This document shows, piece after piece, positions 53,391-61,680 of a DNA stretch of 64,000 nucleotides. The position numbers and the translations under genes were made by a program. How positions within the stretch are numbered: position 1 is the stretch's first letter; each line of letters begins with the position of its first letter. This DNA comes from Corynebacterium casei LMG S-19264 (lineage in GTDB: Bacteria; Actinomycetota; Actinomycetes; Mycobacteriales; Mycobacteriaceae): contig NZ_CP004350.1 of the NCBI RefSeq assembly GCF_000550785.1, forward strand, positions 2,894,009-2,958,008, given 5' to 3'. The notes beneath the pieces are model-generated. The model made no database searches. It saw nothing but the letters and a program-made list of their open reading frames with translations, and was not told the origin of the DNA.

Positions 53391-55331
53391 ATGAATCAGA
53401 ACGCGCGCACGCCACAGATTGCCCAGCTTGCGCGTTCACTGTTTAAGAAATTCGCTTCAAAGAAATCGACTGCAAAACAGCCTGCGGCCCCTGACACGGC
53501 TCCGCCCGCCAAGATTCTGCCCACTCCGGTGCGCCGGTTGGCTTATGGGGCGGCATCGAAGTCGCTCAAGTTGGCATCGGAAAGCTTGCGTCTTTCCATC
53601 ATCGGCCTGGAATTGCTCAGCGATATCACCCCGGCGCTCCGAATGGCGCGCCGCAACCGGTTGCCACACAGCATGGCTGCGGGTGTTTTGGGCGCTGAAG
53701 TCGCCACTTGGGCTGCCATCTGGCCATCTCTGCTCCCGCGTCCGTGGTGGGTGACGGCACTCAACGTTTCCATCGGCCAGGCGGTCGGCCACTTTTTCGC
53801 GGCCTCCGCAGCGTTTGGTCTCAAGAACGCACTGCGTGCTGCGGGTAAACGCCCACAAGACCACCTCACCCCGCGGTTAAAGCGCAACGCGCACTGGGTG
53901 ATGGGAACCATCACCTTGGCGGCGATGGCTAATTCCGTACGCAACCAGGGCATTCAAGCAAACCTGGTGAGCAAGTCCTATGACCGTGGTCCGCTGCAAG
54001 CCGCCATTGGTGTCTCCGCGGGCACGTTAGGATATGGCGTGCTTTTGCTCATTGGTGAAGCCGTCCAATTCACCGTTTCCCGGTTGTCGCGGCAGATTGG
54101 CCGCGCGGTTCCCATGCTGGTGGCCTGGCCGCTGGCGGTCGCAGCGTTGATTTATGTTGCATTCGCACTATCTGACCGCGTGGTGCTGCGCCGATTCATT
54201 CGTTCCGCATCAGTGCGCGCACAGCGCCTCAACCAGTCGGTCTTCCCCAACTCCATGATGCCCTGGGAGCCGGAACGCTCCGGCAGTCCGTGGTCTTATG
54301 AGCCGTGGACCGCAGTGGGTGCACAAGGCCGCCGCTTTTTGTCATCCGGACCAAGGGCGCATGACATTGCCGAAATCATGGAATTTGCCCGCGCGCGTGA
54401 ACCAATCCGTATTTACGCCGGGCTGACCTCCGGGCGGTCTTTGCGTGGGCAGGCGCGGCGCATCATGAGTGAGATGGATCGAACCGGTGCCTTCCACCGG
54501 GACACCATCATTATTCAGATGCCCGCTGGTTCCGGCTGGATCAATGAGTGGTCTGCTGCGGCACCGGAGTTTCTCACCAAGGGCAACTGCGCGACGGTGA
54601 CCATGCAGTATTCGATTCTGCCATCGGCAATTTCCTATGTTGTGGATAAACAGGCCCCGCTTGAAGCAGCGCAGCTGATGACCCGCGCGATTAGGCACCG
54701 TTTGGATTCCATGCCGGAAGATAACCGCCCCAAGCTGTACTTAGCCGGTGAATCTTTGGGGGCTTTCGCGCATTTGGATAATTACGACTCTCTGGAAGAG
54801 CTCCTCGCTATATGCGATGGCGCGGTCTTTACCGGGCCACCTAGCATGACAAAGTTTATGTCCAAGCTTTCACCAGATCCTGGGTCTTTGGAGCGCGTAC
54901 CTGTGATTGACGGTGGGCGTCACGTTCGTTTTGCTGCGGCACCTGCGCACACCCGCCACGATCCCTTCGGGCGCAGCTACGCCAATTCATGGCAGCGCCC
55001 GCGGGTTCTCATCGCTCAGCATGCATCGGACCCAATTGTGTGGTGGTCAAGCTCGCTGATTTATAAACGCCCCGGTTGGATGCATGAGTCAACGCCCTCC
55101 ACCTTGTACGCGGATACGTTCCACGCGTTGGGCTGGGCGCCGATCATTAGCTTCTGGCAAATAGGCCTCGACCAAATTAACTCTTTGAACGTTCCTGGTG
55201 GCCACGGGCACAATTACTATGAAGAAACGTTCTGGTACTGGGATTCGGTTTTAGGTTCCCAATCACGCGTTCCCCTCACTCCGCGGCTAGCGCAGCGCGC
55301 GGAGAAGTGGGTGCGTGACCACCCAAGCTAA
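53391..55331 (+). CDS. Membrane alpha/beta-hydrolase family protein
   Basis: A 646-residue protein of the 'alpha/beta-hydrolase family, N-terminal membrane domain' type found in actinobacteria. The first ~310 residues contain about five hydrophobic helices. The C-terminal ~330 residues form the hydrolase domain, with the nucleophile elbow LYLAGESLGAFAHLDN, an acidic residue region IAQHASDPIVWW and a His-rich end VPGGHGHNYYEETFWYWD. It is probably a lipid or envelope esterase; the substrate is unknown. The start at 53391 is favoured because upstream codons overlap the ldh promoter region and lack support. It converges on msrA, one base between stops. Confidence 0.87.
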   Translation: MNQNARTPQIAQLARSLFKKFASKKSTAKQPAAPDTAPPAKILPTPVRRLAYGAASKSLKLASESLRLSIIGLELLSDITPALRMARRNRLPHSMAAGVLGAEVATWAAIWPSLLPRPWWVTALNVSIGQAVGHFFAASAAFGLKNALRAAGKRPQDHLTPRLKRNAHWVMGTITLAAMANSVRNQGIQANLVSKSYDRGPLQAAIGVSAGTLGYGVLLLIGEAVQFTVSRLSRQIGRAVPMLVAWPLAVAALIYVAFALSDRVVLRRFIRSASVRAQRLNQSVFPNSMMPWEPERSGSPWSYEPWTAVGAQGRRFLSSGPRAHDIAEIMEFARAREPIRIYAGLTSGRSLRGQARRIMSEMDRTGAFHRDTIIIQMPAGSGWINEWSAAAPEFLTKGNCATVTMQYSILPSAISYVVDKQAPLEAAQLMTRAIRHRLDSMPEDNRPKLYLAGESLGAFAHLDNYDSLEELLAICDGAVFTGPPSMTKFMSKLSPDPGSLERVPVIDGGRHVRFAAAPAHTRHDPFGRSYANSWQRPRVLIAQHASDPIVWWSSSLIYKRPGWMHESTPSTLYADTFHALGWAPIISFWQIGLDQINSLNVPGGHGHNYYEETFWYWDSVLGSQSRVPLTPRLAQRAEKWVRDHPS

Positions 55332-55332
55332 G

Positions 55333-55983
55333 CTAGTCGCACTTCACTCCGGTGGAGTGGTGCGGGCAGTAGCCATTAGGCACCTTGTACAGGTACTGCT
55401 GGTGCTCATCTTCAGCCAGGTAGTACTCACCAGAATCAGTGTCACTGGGCAGCTTGACCTCAGTGGTCATGGCGCCGAAGCCGTTTTCAGCCAGCTTCTT
55501 GTCGTAGCTATCCACCAGTTCCTGGATAAGCTCCAGCTCTTCCTGGGTGCGTGGGTAGAACGCGGAGCGGTATTGGGTGCCCACGTCATTGCCTTGCCTA
55601 AATCCCTGGGTTGGGTCATGCGCTTCGAGCGCCATGACCACTAGTTCCTTGAGGCTGATCTTTTCTGGATCGTAGGTAATTTCTACAACCTCAGCGTGAT
55701 TGGTTTGGCCACGGCAGACCTCAAAATAGGTTGGGTTCGGGGTGGTGCCGCCGGCGTAGCCCACGGAGGTGGATTCCACGCCTTCGGTTTCCCAATACAT
55801 TTTTTCATGTCCCCAGAAACAGCCCAACGCCACCAATAGTGAGCGTTGGCCTTCCTTCCACGGACCGGTAATTGGAGTGCCCAAGACCGCGTGCGGACGG
55901 GGGTTCAAAATAGGTTCTGAGCGGCCTGGCAAGGCATCTTCTTTAGAAACAAGTTGAGGAGTCGGAGCAAATAAGAACGACAT
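55333..55983 (-). CDS. msrA: Peptide-methionine (S)-S-oxide reductase MsrA
   Basis: Repairs oxidised methionine (S-sulfoxide) in proteins. The 216-residue protein has the catalytic Cys55 in ALGCFWGHEKMYW, then VGYAGGTTPNPTY and NHAEVVEITYDP. The C-terminus has two possible recycling cysteines (NGYCPHHSTGVKC). ATG 55983 has AAAGGAGA 7 nt before it; the frame opens ten codons earlier at 56013. It is divergent from sodA, 150 bp apart, a stress-defence pair that I recall in C. glutamicum too. Confidence 0.96.
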   Translation of the reverse strand: MSFLFAPTPQLVSKEDALPGRSEPILNPRPHAVLGTPITGPWKEGQRSLLVALGCFWGHEKMYWETEGVESTSVGYAGGTTPNPTYFEVCRGQTNHAEVVEITYDPEKISLKELVVMALEAHDPTQGFRQGNDVGTQYRSAFYPRTQEELELIQELVDSYDKKLAENGFGAMTTEVKLPSDTDSGEYYLAEDEHQQYLYKVPNGYCPHHSTGVKCD

Positions 55984-56133
55984 CGAAATCGTCTCCTTTC
56001 TGTTTTTACTCAACCTACACCACCGCCAAAAAATTCCACTACCAGCTAGTTAACAGCATTCAGTCACACTACCGTTGCCAAAAGAATGAATCGGCTTATC
56101 ATGGGATGCGTACCCAACGAAAGGAACACACTC

Positions 56134-56736
56134 ATGGCTGTTTACGAACTACCAGAACTCGACTATGCATACGACGCACTGGAGCCACACATCTCCGCTG
56201 AGATCATGGAGCTCCACCACTCCAAGCACCACGCAACCTACGTAGCTGGCGCAAACGCTGCTCTTGAAGCACTCGAAGCAGAGCGCGAAGGCGACGCAAA
56301 CCCAGACAAGGTTCGCGCACTGTCCAAGAACCTCGCGTTCAACTTGGGTGGCCACACCAACCACTCCGTATTCTGGAAGAACCTTTCTCCAAACGGTGGC
56401 GGCGAGCCAACCGGTGAGCTGGCAGAGGCTATCAACCGCGACTTCGGTTCCTTCGACAAGTTCAAGGCTCACTTCTCCGCTGCAGCACTTGGCCTGCAGG
56501 GCTCCGGCTGGGCAGTACTGGGTTATGACCACATCGCAGGTCGCCTGATCATTCAGCAGCTGACCGATCAGCAGGGCAACGTCTCCGTAGACTTCACCCC
56601 ACTGCTTTTGCTCGATATGTGGGAGCACGCTTTCTACCTGCAGTACAAGAACGTTAAGGCTGACTACGTAAAGGCAGTCTGGAGCGTCTTCAACTGGGAT
56701 GACGTAGCAGAGCTTTTCGCAGCTGCATCCAAGTAG
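56134..56736 (+). CDS. sodA: Superoxide dismutase (Mn/Fe family)
   Basis: Removes superoxide in the cytoplasm. The 200-residue protein has [39 protein letters not shown] and the metal-ligand signature [13 protein letters not shown], so all four ligands are present. The Gln-to-metal context ([10 protein letters not shown]) fits a Mn enzyme as in C. glutamicum, though metal use cannot be proved from sequence. The ATG at 56134 has AAAGGA before it. A strong terminator follows. Confidence 0.96.
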   Translation: MAVYELPELDYAYDALEPHISAEIMELHHSKHHATYVAGANAALEALEAEREGDANPDKVRALSKNLAFNLGGHTNHSVFWKNLSPNGGGEPTGELAEAINRDFGSFDKFKAHFSAAALGLQGSGWAVLGYDHIAGRLIIQQLTDQQGNVSVDFTPLLLLDMWEHAFYLQYKNVKADYVKAVWSVFNWDDVAELFAAASK

Positions 56737-56780
56737 TTATTAGTTCTTAGCGCAGACTTTAGTGCGCGAGAGCAACCACG

Positions 56781-56824
56781 CCCCTGCCGGCAATTCCTCA
56801 TTCGGGAGCGCCGGCAGGGGTTTT
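56781..56824 (+). terminator. Rho-independent terminator of sodA
   Basis: CCCCTGCCGGC (56781-56791) and GCCGGCAGGGG (56810-56820) form a perfect 11-bp stem with an 18-nt loop, followed by TTTT. Confidence 0.92.
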
Positions 56825-56830
56825 GGCTTC

Positions 56831-56836
56831 TATGAT
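56831..56836 (+). promoter_or_regulatory. -10 hexamer, predicted leaderless start
   Basis: TATGAT ends 7 nt before the ATG at 56844. The stretch around it is nearly identical to the one at 57478-57493. Confidence 0.5.
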
Positions 56837-56843
56837 GGGCGCT

Positions 56844-57431
56844 ATGAAACAGCACTATCGACAGGTCCTAGCTAATACTTTTGAAACCAACTTCTTAGAT
56901 GTCATATCCCGGGTAACTAGTGCCGGTACACAGGGTTCACTCGTTGCTCACTTCAAAGCTGAAATTAGCATTCGGAATGGCTCCGCCATCATTACGGGAA
57001 CGCAAGCCTCGGATGGAGTGAGCGCGCAATACCCCATCTCCTACCTGGTTAAGAACGATTTATATGTCGGAACCGATGATGGAGCCTTCCTGCTGCTCGA
57101 AAAGGCAGGGCTGGCCAGCACACCAATTGCACCGCTGCTTTGGGCAAAAGAGGCCAAGAGCTTTCGACGCATTTCCAGCAACCGGGCAATAGCCTTCGTG
57201 GCACGTTCGCAGCTCGCTGAGGGAGGAAGTTTCGAGCTCAGCGGGGATTTAACGGCGTTAGAATCAAGTGATTACGTCGAAGTACACCTCACTGAGAACA
57301 GCGGCCTAATCAGCTCAGTTGTCGTTGATATTGAAGTAGACGGCTCGATAACAAGAACAGAATTGGACATAAGCCCTAGGGCCATAGAAGTACAAGTAGC
57401 TCGCCCACCTGCCCATAAAGTAGTTGAATGA
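56844..57431 (+). CDS. Hypothetical protein
   Basis: I do not recognise this 195-residue protein. It has no signal peptide or membrane helix. The pattern of alternating hydrophobic residues (AHFKAEISIRNGSAIITG, GSFELSGDLTALE, VVVDIEVDGSITRTEL) suggests a beta-sheet protein, somewhat like the half-barrel of lipoprotein carriers but without their export signal. The start at 56844 has no ribosome site and fits a leaderless message; an in-frame frame continues to 56823 through the sodA terminator, which is unlikely. Downstream is the amidase with an almost identical start region. Confidence 0.6.
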   Translation: MKQHYRQVLANTFETNFLDVISRVTSAGTQGSLVAHFKAEISIRNGSAIITGTQASDGVSAQYPISYLVKNDLYVGTDDGAFLLLEKAGLASTPIAPLLWAKEAKSFRRISSNRAIAFVARSQLAEGGSFELSGDLTALESSDYVEVHLTENSGLISSVVVDIEVDGSITRTELDISPRAIEVQVARPPAHKVVE

Positions 57432-57477
57432 CATAACTGCCACACTCTGATCCGATCAGCTCGCCCTGTGCTGGCTC

Positions 57478-57483
57478 TATGAT
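57478..57483 (+). promoter_or_regulatory. -10 hexamer of the second amidase, predicted leaderless
   Basis: TATGAT ends 7 nt before the ATG at 57491, with no ribosome site between. Confidence 0.5.
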
Positions 57484-57490
57484 GGGGCGC

Positions 57491-58633
57491 ATGACGGAAT
57501 CAATCTCAGACCTCGCAAATGCGCTGGAAGGCCTAACTGCCGAGCAGCACGGCTTTTCTCATATTGATTTAGAATGCGAACCCGTGGCGGAAGGCGATCT
57601 TTCGGGGTGGATTATCCCGGCCAAAGATCTCTATGACGTAGAAGGCATGCCCACCACGTTTGGTTCTAAGGCGCGCACGCGCATGGCGACGGAGACCGAT
57701 CCTTTCATTGCTGCGTATCAGGCACGCGGCGCACGGATTCCGGGCAAATCGGTGTCTTCGGAGCTCGGGCTCACCGTAGATGCCGAGCCACGTGACTTGC
57801 CGGCGGTAGACAATCCCATTTGGCCAGGCCACACGCCGGGTGGTTCTTCCGGTGGCGCGGCGGCGATGGTGGCCCGTGGGCTCGTGCGCGCGGCACACGG
57901 TTCAGATGGTGGCGGTTCGATCCGCATTCCGGCGGCGGCCTGCGGGATTGTGGGTTATAAGCCGTCCGCAGACACGCTCGCCGTGCATGGTTATCTCACC
58001 ACATCGGTCGCAGACCAGGCATTGCTGCACCAGATCGAGCCGCGGCTGGAGCGCAAGTTGCGCATCGGCGTGCTAACCACCCCGATTATCGCAGACACGC
58101 AGGTGCAGCAGGAGTATCTCACCGCAGTGGCAGAGGCGGCGCAACAGCTTTCCGATGCCGGCCACGACGTCATCGAAGTCGGCGGCTGGCCAGAAGCCGA
58201 GACTACTTTCGGGCACTTCACCAATCTGTTTTCCTACCGCCTGGCGGAGCTAAAGCACTATGACTACATCGCCGCGTGGCTGCGTGAGAAGGGCTTGGCT
58301 GTCACGCAAGAGCAGGTCGCAGAGTCTGAATCATATGCACGTGCGCTCAAAGGCAAGCTCGCTGAGCACTGGGGCGCGGACGTTATCCTCAACCCCACCA
58401 TCGCATCCGATCCGCCAAAGATTGGGGCATTCTCATCCCTGCCGCCGGCAGAGAACTTCGCAGCCCAAGCCAAGTGGGTGCCGTGGACATCGCTGTTTAA
58501 TATCGCGGGCACCTGCGCTATTTCTTTGCCGTGGCCAGTACCGGGCCGCTTCCAACCAGCGGCGGTTCATTTGGGCTCGCTGACTTTGGAAGATTCTGAG
58601 CTATTAGCGCTGGCAGGAATTCTGCACACCTAA
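57491..58633 (+). CDS. Amidase signature family protein (paralogue)
   Basis: A 380-residue amidase with Lys in PGKSVSSELGL and serines in GHTPGGSSGGAAAMV, then AAHGSDGGGSIRIPAAACG, so the Ser-cisSer-Lys triad is intact. It is a paralogue of the amidase at 38289-39470: both share the N-terminal pattern LTxxxHGF, LSGWI and AKDLxDVxGMPT, and the same C-terminal layout. The substrate is unknown. The ATG at 57491 is chosen because it follows a -10-like hexamer at the leaderless distance. It is probably transcribed alone. Confidence 0.88.
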   Translation: MTESISDLANALEGLTAEQHGFSHIDLECEPVAEGDLSGWIIPAKDLYDVEGMPTTFGSKARTRMATETDPFIAAYQARGARIPGKSVSSELGLTVDAEPRDLPAVDNPIWPGHTPGGSSGGAAAMVARGLVRAAHGSDGGGSIRIPAAACGIVGYKPSADTLAVHGYLTTSVADQALLHQIEPRLERKLRIGVLTTPIIADTQVQQEYLTAVAEAAQQLSDAGHDVIEVGGWPEAETTFGHFTNLFSYRLAELKHYDYIAAWLREKGLAVTQEQVAESESYARALKGKLAEHWGADVILNPTIASDPPKIGAFSSLPPAENFAAQAKWVPWTSLFNIAGTCAISLPWPVPGRFQPAAVHLGSLTLEDSELLALAGILHT

Positions 58634-58661
58634 ACCAAACGCGTATTTGCGCAACCAAACC

Positions 58662-58703
58662 TGTAAAGCAGACTTGACACGTAAAGGGTGCTTTACATAT
58701 GCT
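58662..58703 (+). promoter_or_regulatory. Promoter with inverted-repeat operator upstream of the membrane/XRE pair
   Basis: A strong promoter, TTGACA (58674-58679) and TATGCT (58698-58703) 18 bp apart. It is framed by TGTAAAGCA (58662-58670) and TGCTTTACA (58689-58697), an exact 9-bp inverted repeat. A third half-site GTAAAG is at 58681-58686. A repressor bound here would cover the -35 and the spacer. Confidence 0.7.
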
Positions 58704-58747
58704 GAGGTTAGTTCACACGCACACCACTTCCACGAGGAGTAATTCTC

Positions 58748-59248
58748 ATGAACACCACAGCAGCACACAGCGCAGCAAATAATGTGGAGCAGCCGAAGCC
58801 GCGCTCTCGTTTCGGGCGCTCAAAGTTTGGTGGTTCACCGGCGGCACTCATTGCCGGTTCCATCGTGACGGGTTTGGCGGTCGCTTTTGCGGCGGCATCG
58901 ATTTTCTGGGCTATTGTCCGGCCGGAAGAATCCACGGCGTTGTACCTCGGCGTCTTCACGCTGTGTTTGTTCCCTGTGGCATCGGCAGGAACGTGGGCAT
59001 TCATGGTGGACCGTGACACCATCGTGGGCGCGACCCCCAACCCGGAGGAGTCCATTGAGTCCACCTGGTATGACAATGCAGCGCAGACCACCTTCCACAT
59101 CATCTTGTTCGCCATCGGCGCGCTGGGCGTGGCCAGTGTCTTTACAGATGTGAAGCTCTCGCTGGGCGCTTTCGCCATTGCCAGCTACGTGTTTATCCTG
59201 GCCGCGTTTGCAGGCAGCTACCTCCTTAACAAGCGCCGCGATTCATAA
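58748..59248 (+). CDS. Four-helix membrane protein paired with an XRE regulator
   Basis: A 166-residue membrane protein of unknown function. After a hydrophilic, basic N-terminus (about 1-29) come four hydrophobic segments (about 31-55, 63-82, 112-132 and 138-158) and a short basic end NKRRDS. GAGGAG lies about 8 nt before the ATG. The XRE gene follows 18 bp later, so the two are cotranscribed. This layout, a small multi-span protein with a ~65-residue HTH protein, is common in firmicutes and actinobacteria. The membrane protein may sense something or be the only target of the regulator. Confidence 0.72.
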   Translation: MNTTAAHSAANNVEQPKPRSRFGRSKFGGSPAALIAGSIVTGLAVAFAAASIFWAIVRPEESTALYLGVFTLCLFPVASAGTWAFMVDRDTIVGATPNPEESIESTWYDNAAQTTFHIILFAIGALGVASVFTDVKLSLGAFAIASYVFILAAFAGSYLLNKRRDS

Positions 59249-59266
59249 GCCGGACCCGCTAAGACT

Positions 59267-59464
59267 ATGGACAATAACTTGAAAACCCTGCGTGAGCAGC
59301 ACGGTCTCTCGCAGCAAAAGCTTGCCGATGCCCTCGGCGTCTCCCGCCAGACCATCATCAGTATTGAAAAAGGCCGCTACGACCCATCGCTGCCGCTGGC
59401 GTTCCAGCTTGCCGCGCAATTCGATTGCGCCATTGAAGACCTCTTTATCCCGGAGCTTGGCTAG
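59267..59464 (+). CDS. Small XRE-family HTH regulator (YgzD type)
   Basis: A 65-residue stand-alone Cro/CI-type helix-turn-helix protein: LKTLREQHGLSQQKLADALG, VSRQTIISIEKGRYDPSLP and AAQFDCAIEDLFIPE. Nothing but the DNA-binding domain is present. It is cotranscribed with the membrane protein upstream and is the obvious candidate to bind the TGTAAAGCA repeats in their promoter. Its 3' end overlaps the convergent LysR gene by 20 bp. Confidence 0.88.
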   Translation: MDNNLKTLREQHGLSQQKLADALGVSRQTIISIEKGRYDPSLPLAFQLAAQFDCAIEDLFIPELG

Positions 59465-60347
59465 CTTTCACAAACTCTCGAAACTGTGTGACCGGCGGGG
59501 CGTCATCGCCATCGCGCCACACTAAGCCCAGCTCACGGTAGCGCACCGGCTCCAAAGGAATCAGATTCGTGGCATTCAAATACGGATCATCCAACGGCAA
59601 AAGCGCACAACCCAAACCAGCGGTGACCAGGCCAGATACCGTGGTCAGCTCCATCGACTCAAAGACAAAGCGGGGTACGAAACCGGCCTCGGCAGCCAAA
59701 GAATCCAACAGCATGCGCGTGCCGTAGCCGGGCAGCATGCCGATAAAGGGTTCATCGGCAAGCTCATGCATAGCAATGCTTGTTCTATCCGATGCCCAAT
59801 GCCCCTCCGGCACCGCTATGGCCAGCCGCTGCAACTCCAGCTGATGCCAACTCAGCCCAACATGCCCCGGCACCTGCAATTCATAAGGCTTGGGACCAAC
59901 CAGCCCGATATCGCTCAAGCCATCGCGCACCCGGTCCACCAGATGCTGCGCCGCACCCTGATGCAGCACGAACTGCACATGCGGATGCTCCTGACGGTAA
60001 GCACGCAGCAAATCCGGCACCATCCACGTGCCCAAAGAATGCATGAAATCCAGGCGCACCTGGCCGCGCTCCGGATCCATCAGGCGCGTGACATGCTCAA
60101 TTCCTTGGGTGCGCGCCTCAATCATCTTCTTCGCATGCGGCAAAAACGCACGGCCGCGGGTGTTGAGCACCAACCTGCGGCCCTGGCGTTCAAACAACGT
60201 GGTGCCGAGCTCCTTCTCCAGCCCCTGCAGCCGCCTGGTCAACGCGGACTGCGAAACATAGAGCTCATCGGCGGCTTCAGAAAGACTGGCGCCCTCCTCC
60301 ACGGCGCGCACCACGGCTAAGAAACCTTCGATGTCATGAAAATTCAT
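59445..60347 (-). CDS. LysR-family transcriptional regulator
   Basis: A 300-residue regulator. The winged HTH is at about 1-60 (FLAVVRAVEEGASLSEAADEL, YVSQSALTRRLQGLEKELG, LFERQGRRLVLNTRGRAF). The rest is the periplasmic-binding-like effector domain (VRLDFMHSLGTWMVPDLLRAY). The ATG at 60347 has AGGGAGA 5 nt before it and gives the usual start MNFHDIEGF. It is divergent from the MFS gene with 96 bp between starts, the classic arrangement for control of the neighbour; the effector is unknown. Confidence 0.9.
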   Translation of the reverse strand: MNFHDIEGFLAVVRAVEEGASLSEAADELYVSQSALTRRLQGLEKELGTTLFERQGRRLVLNTRGRAFLPHAKKMIEARTQGIEHVTRLMDPERGQVRLDFMHSLGTWMVPDLLRAYRQEHPHVQFVLHQGAAQHLVDRVRDGLSDIGLVGPKPYELQVPGHVGLSWHQLELQRLAIAVPEGHWASDRTSIAMHELADEPFIGMLPGYGTRMLLDSLAAEAGFVPRFVFESMELTTVSGLVTAGLGCALLPLDDPYLNATNLIPLEPVRYRELGLVWRDGDDAPPVTQFREFVKASQAPG

Positions 60348-60443
60348 GGGATTCTCCCTGCTCGACGCCTTATGCGTGATGCTCATCAAAATAGGCACTA
60401 AAATGCATTTTACTCATACAACGCGGTGGGGGACTATGGGTAC

Positions 60444-61634
60444 ATGCAAAGAAATACCCGCGCCATGGTGGCCATGCTGTTTGTGGGCTTGGCTATCTTC
60501 TCCGGCCTTTACTCCACGCAGGCAATGTTGCCGACTTTCGTGGACGAGCTCGGATTCACCCCGACTGAGGCCGCGTTGACCGTGTCTGCCGCGACCGGCG
60601 CGTTGGCTTTGTGCGTGGTGCCGCTGTCTATCTTGTCGGAACGTTTCGGCCGCGGTCGACTTCTGGTTATCTCCGCTGTGTTGGCTACTATCTTGGCGTT
60701 CATGGTGCCGCTGGTGGGTGACAATGTCCTGGCAATTATCGCTATTCGCGCACTGCAAGGCGCGGTGCTTGCTGGCGCACCGGCCGTGGCCATGGCCTGG
60801 CTGTCCGAGGAGCTCGATGAAGATGTGCTCCCGCGCGCGATGGGCTTGTATATCGCCGGCAACACCCTCGGCGGGTTGACCGGGCGTCTTATCCCTACCG
60901 GTCTTTTGGAATTTACCGGCTGGCGCGGCGCGCTGCTGGGTGCAGCGGTGGTCTCCAGCTTCTTCGCGGTGCTGTTTATTATTCTGCTGCCTAAGCAGCG
61001 CAACTTCCAGCCTAAGCAGCTGCGCTTTAAATCCGAGATTCGCGCGATGGTCAATCACTGGCGAAATCCGCAGACCGGCTTGCTGTTTGTCTTCGCTTTG
61101 TTGGGCATGGGCGCGTTCGTGTCCATGTATAACTTCATCACGTTCCGCCTCATCGACCGCTTCGGCCTCCCGGTCACCCTGGCTGGCCTGGTGTTTTTGA
61201 TGTATCTCGCCGGCACCTGGTCTTCGGCGCGTGTTGGTACCATTATCAACCGCTACGGTCACGGCAGAACCTTCATCGGTTCTATTGTGCTCTACGCACT
61301 CGGTGTCATCATGACGCTTGGCCCCCTGCCGGTACTGCTCGCGGGCATGTTTATCTTCACCGCTGGCTTCTTCGCCGCGCACTCCACGGCATCCGGCTGG
61401 GTTGGGCAAGCAGCCCACAAAGACCGCGCCGAAGCATCCAGCATGTACCTGTTTTGCTACTACGCTGGCTCCTCCATCATCGGTGCTATCTCCGGGCTGG
61501 TCTTTGAGGCCACCAACTGGGCCGGGTTCATCGGCTACATCTCATGCTTCACGGTCGCCGTGCTGGTTATCGGGCTGTGGCTGCACAAGACCACCACCCG
61601 CCAAGCCGCCGAAGCAGCTGCCGTCGCCGCCTAA
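60444..61634 (+). CDS. MFS transporter (YnfM/multidrug type)
   Basis: A 396-residue major facilitator with about 12 hydrophobic helices. MFS signatures are visible after TM2 (LSERFGRGRLLVISAV) and in TM4 (IIAIRALQGAVLAGAPAVAMAWLSEE). It resembles the YnfM branch of efflux carriers. The substrate is unknown; it could be a drug, sugar or amino acid. ATG 60444 is chosen over the GTG at 60426; GGTGGGGG lies about 11 nt before it. It is divergent from the LysR gene, its probable regulator. Confidence 0.87.
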   Translation: MQRNTRAMVAMLFVGLAIFSGLYSTQAMLPTFVDELGFTPTEAALTVSAATGALALCVVPLSILSERFGRGRLLVISAVLATILAFMVPLVGDNVLAIIAIRALQGAVLAGAPAVAMAWLSEELDEDVLPRAMGLYIAGNTLGGLTGRLIPTGLLEFTGWRGALLGAAVVSSFFAVLFIILLPKQRNFQPKQLRFKSEIRAMVNHWRNPQTGLLFVFALLGMGAFVSMYNFITFRLIDRFGLPVTLAGLVFLMYLAGTWSSARVGTIINRYGHGRTFIGSIVLYALGVIMTLGPLPVLLAGMFIFTAGFFAAHSTASGWVGQAAHKDRAEASSMYLFCYYAGSSIIGAISGLVFEATNWAGFIGYISCFTVAVLVIGLWLHKTTTRQAAEAAAVAA

Positions 61635-61640
61635 ATTCCC

Positions 61641-61680
61641 AAGCGCCTAGCTGCCTAAATACCTAGGCATCTAGGCGCTT
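61641..61680. terminator. Hairpin between converging MFS and nuclease genes
   Basis: AAGCGCCTAG (61641-61650) and CTAGGCGCTT (61671-61680) form a perfect 10-bp stem, with an inner GCC/GGC and TAG/CTA pairing. The right arm includes the nuclease stop codon. No long T-run. Confidence 0.6.

Noticed and set aside
60414-61418. 334-codon minus-strand open frame opposite the MFS gene
   Set aside because: Antisense shadow of hydrophobic helices, giving a low-complexity Gln/His/Arg protein.
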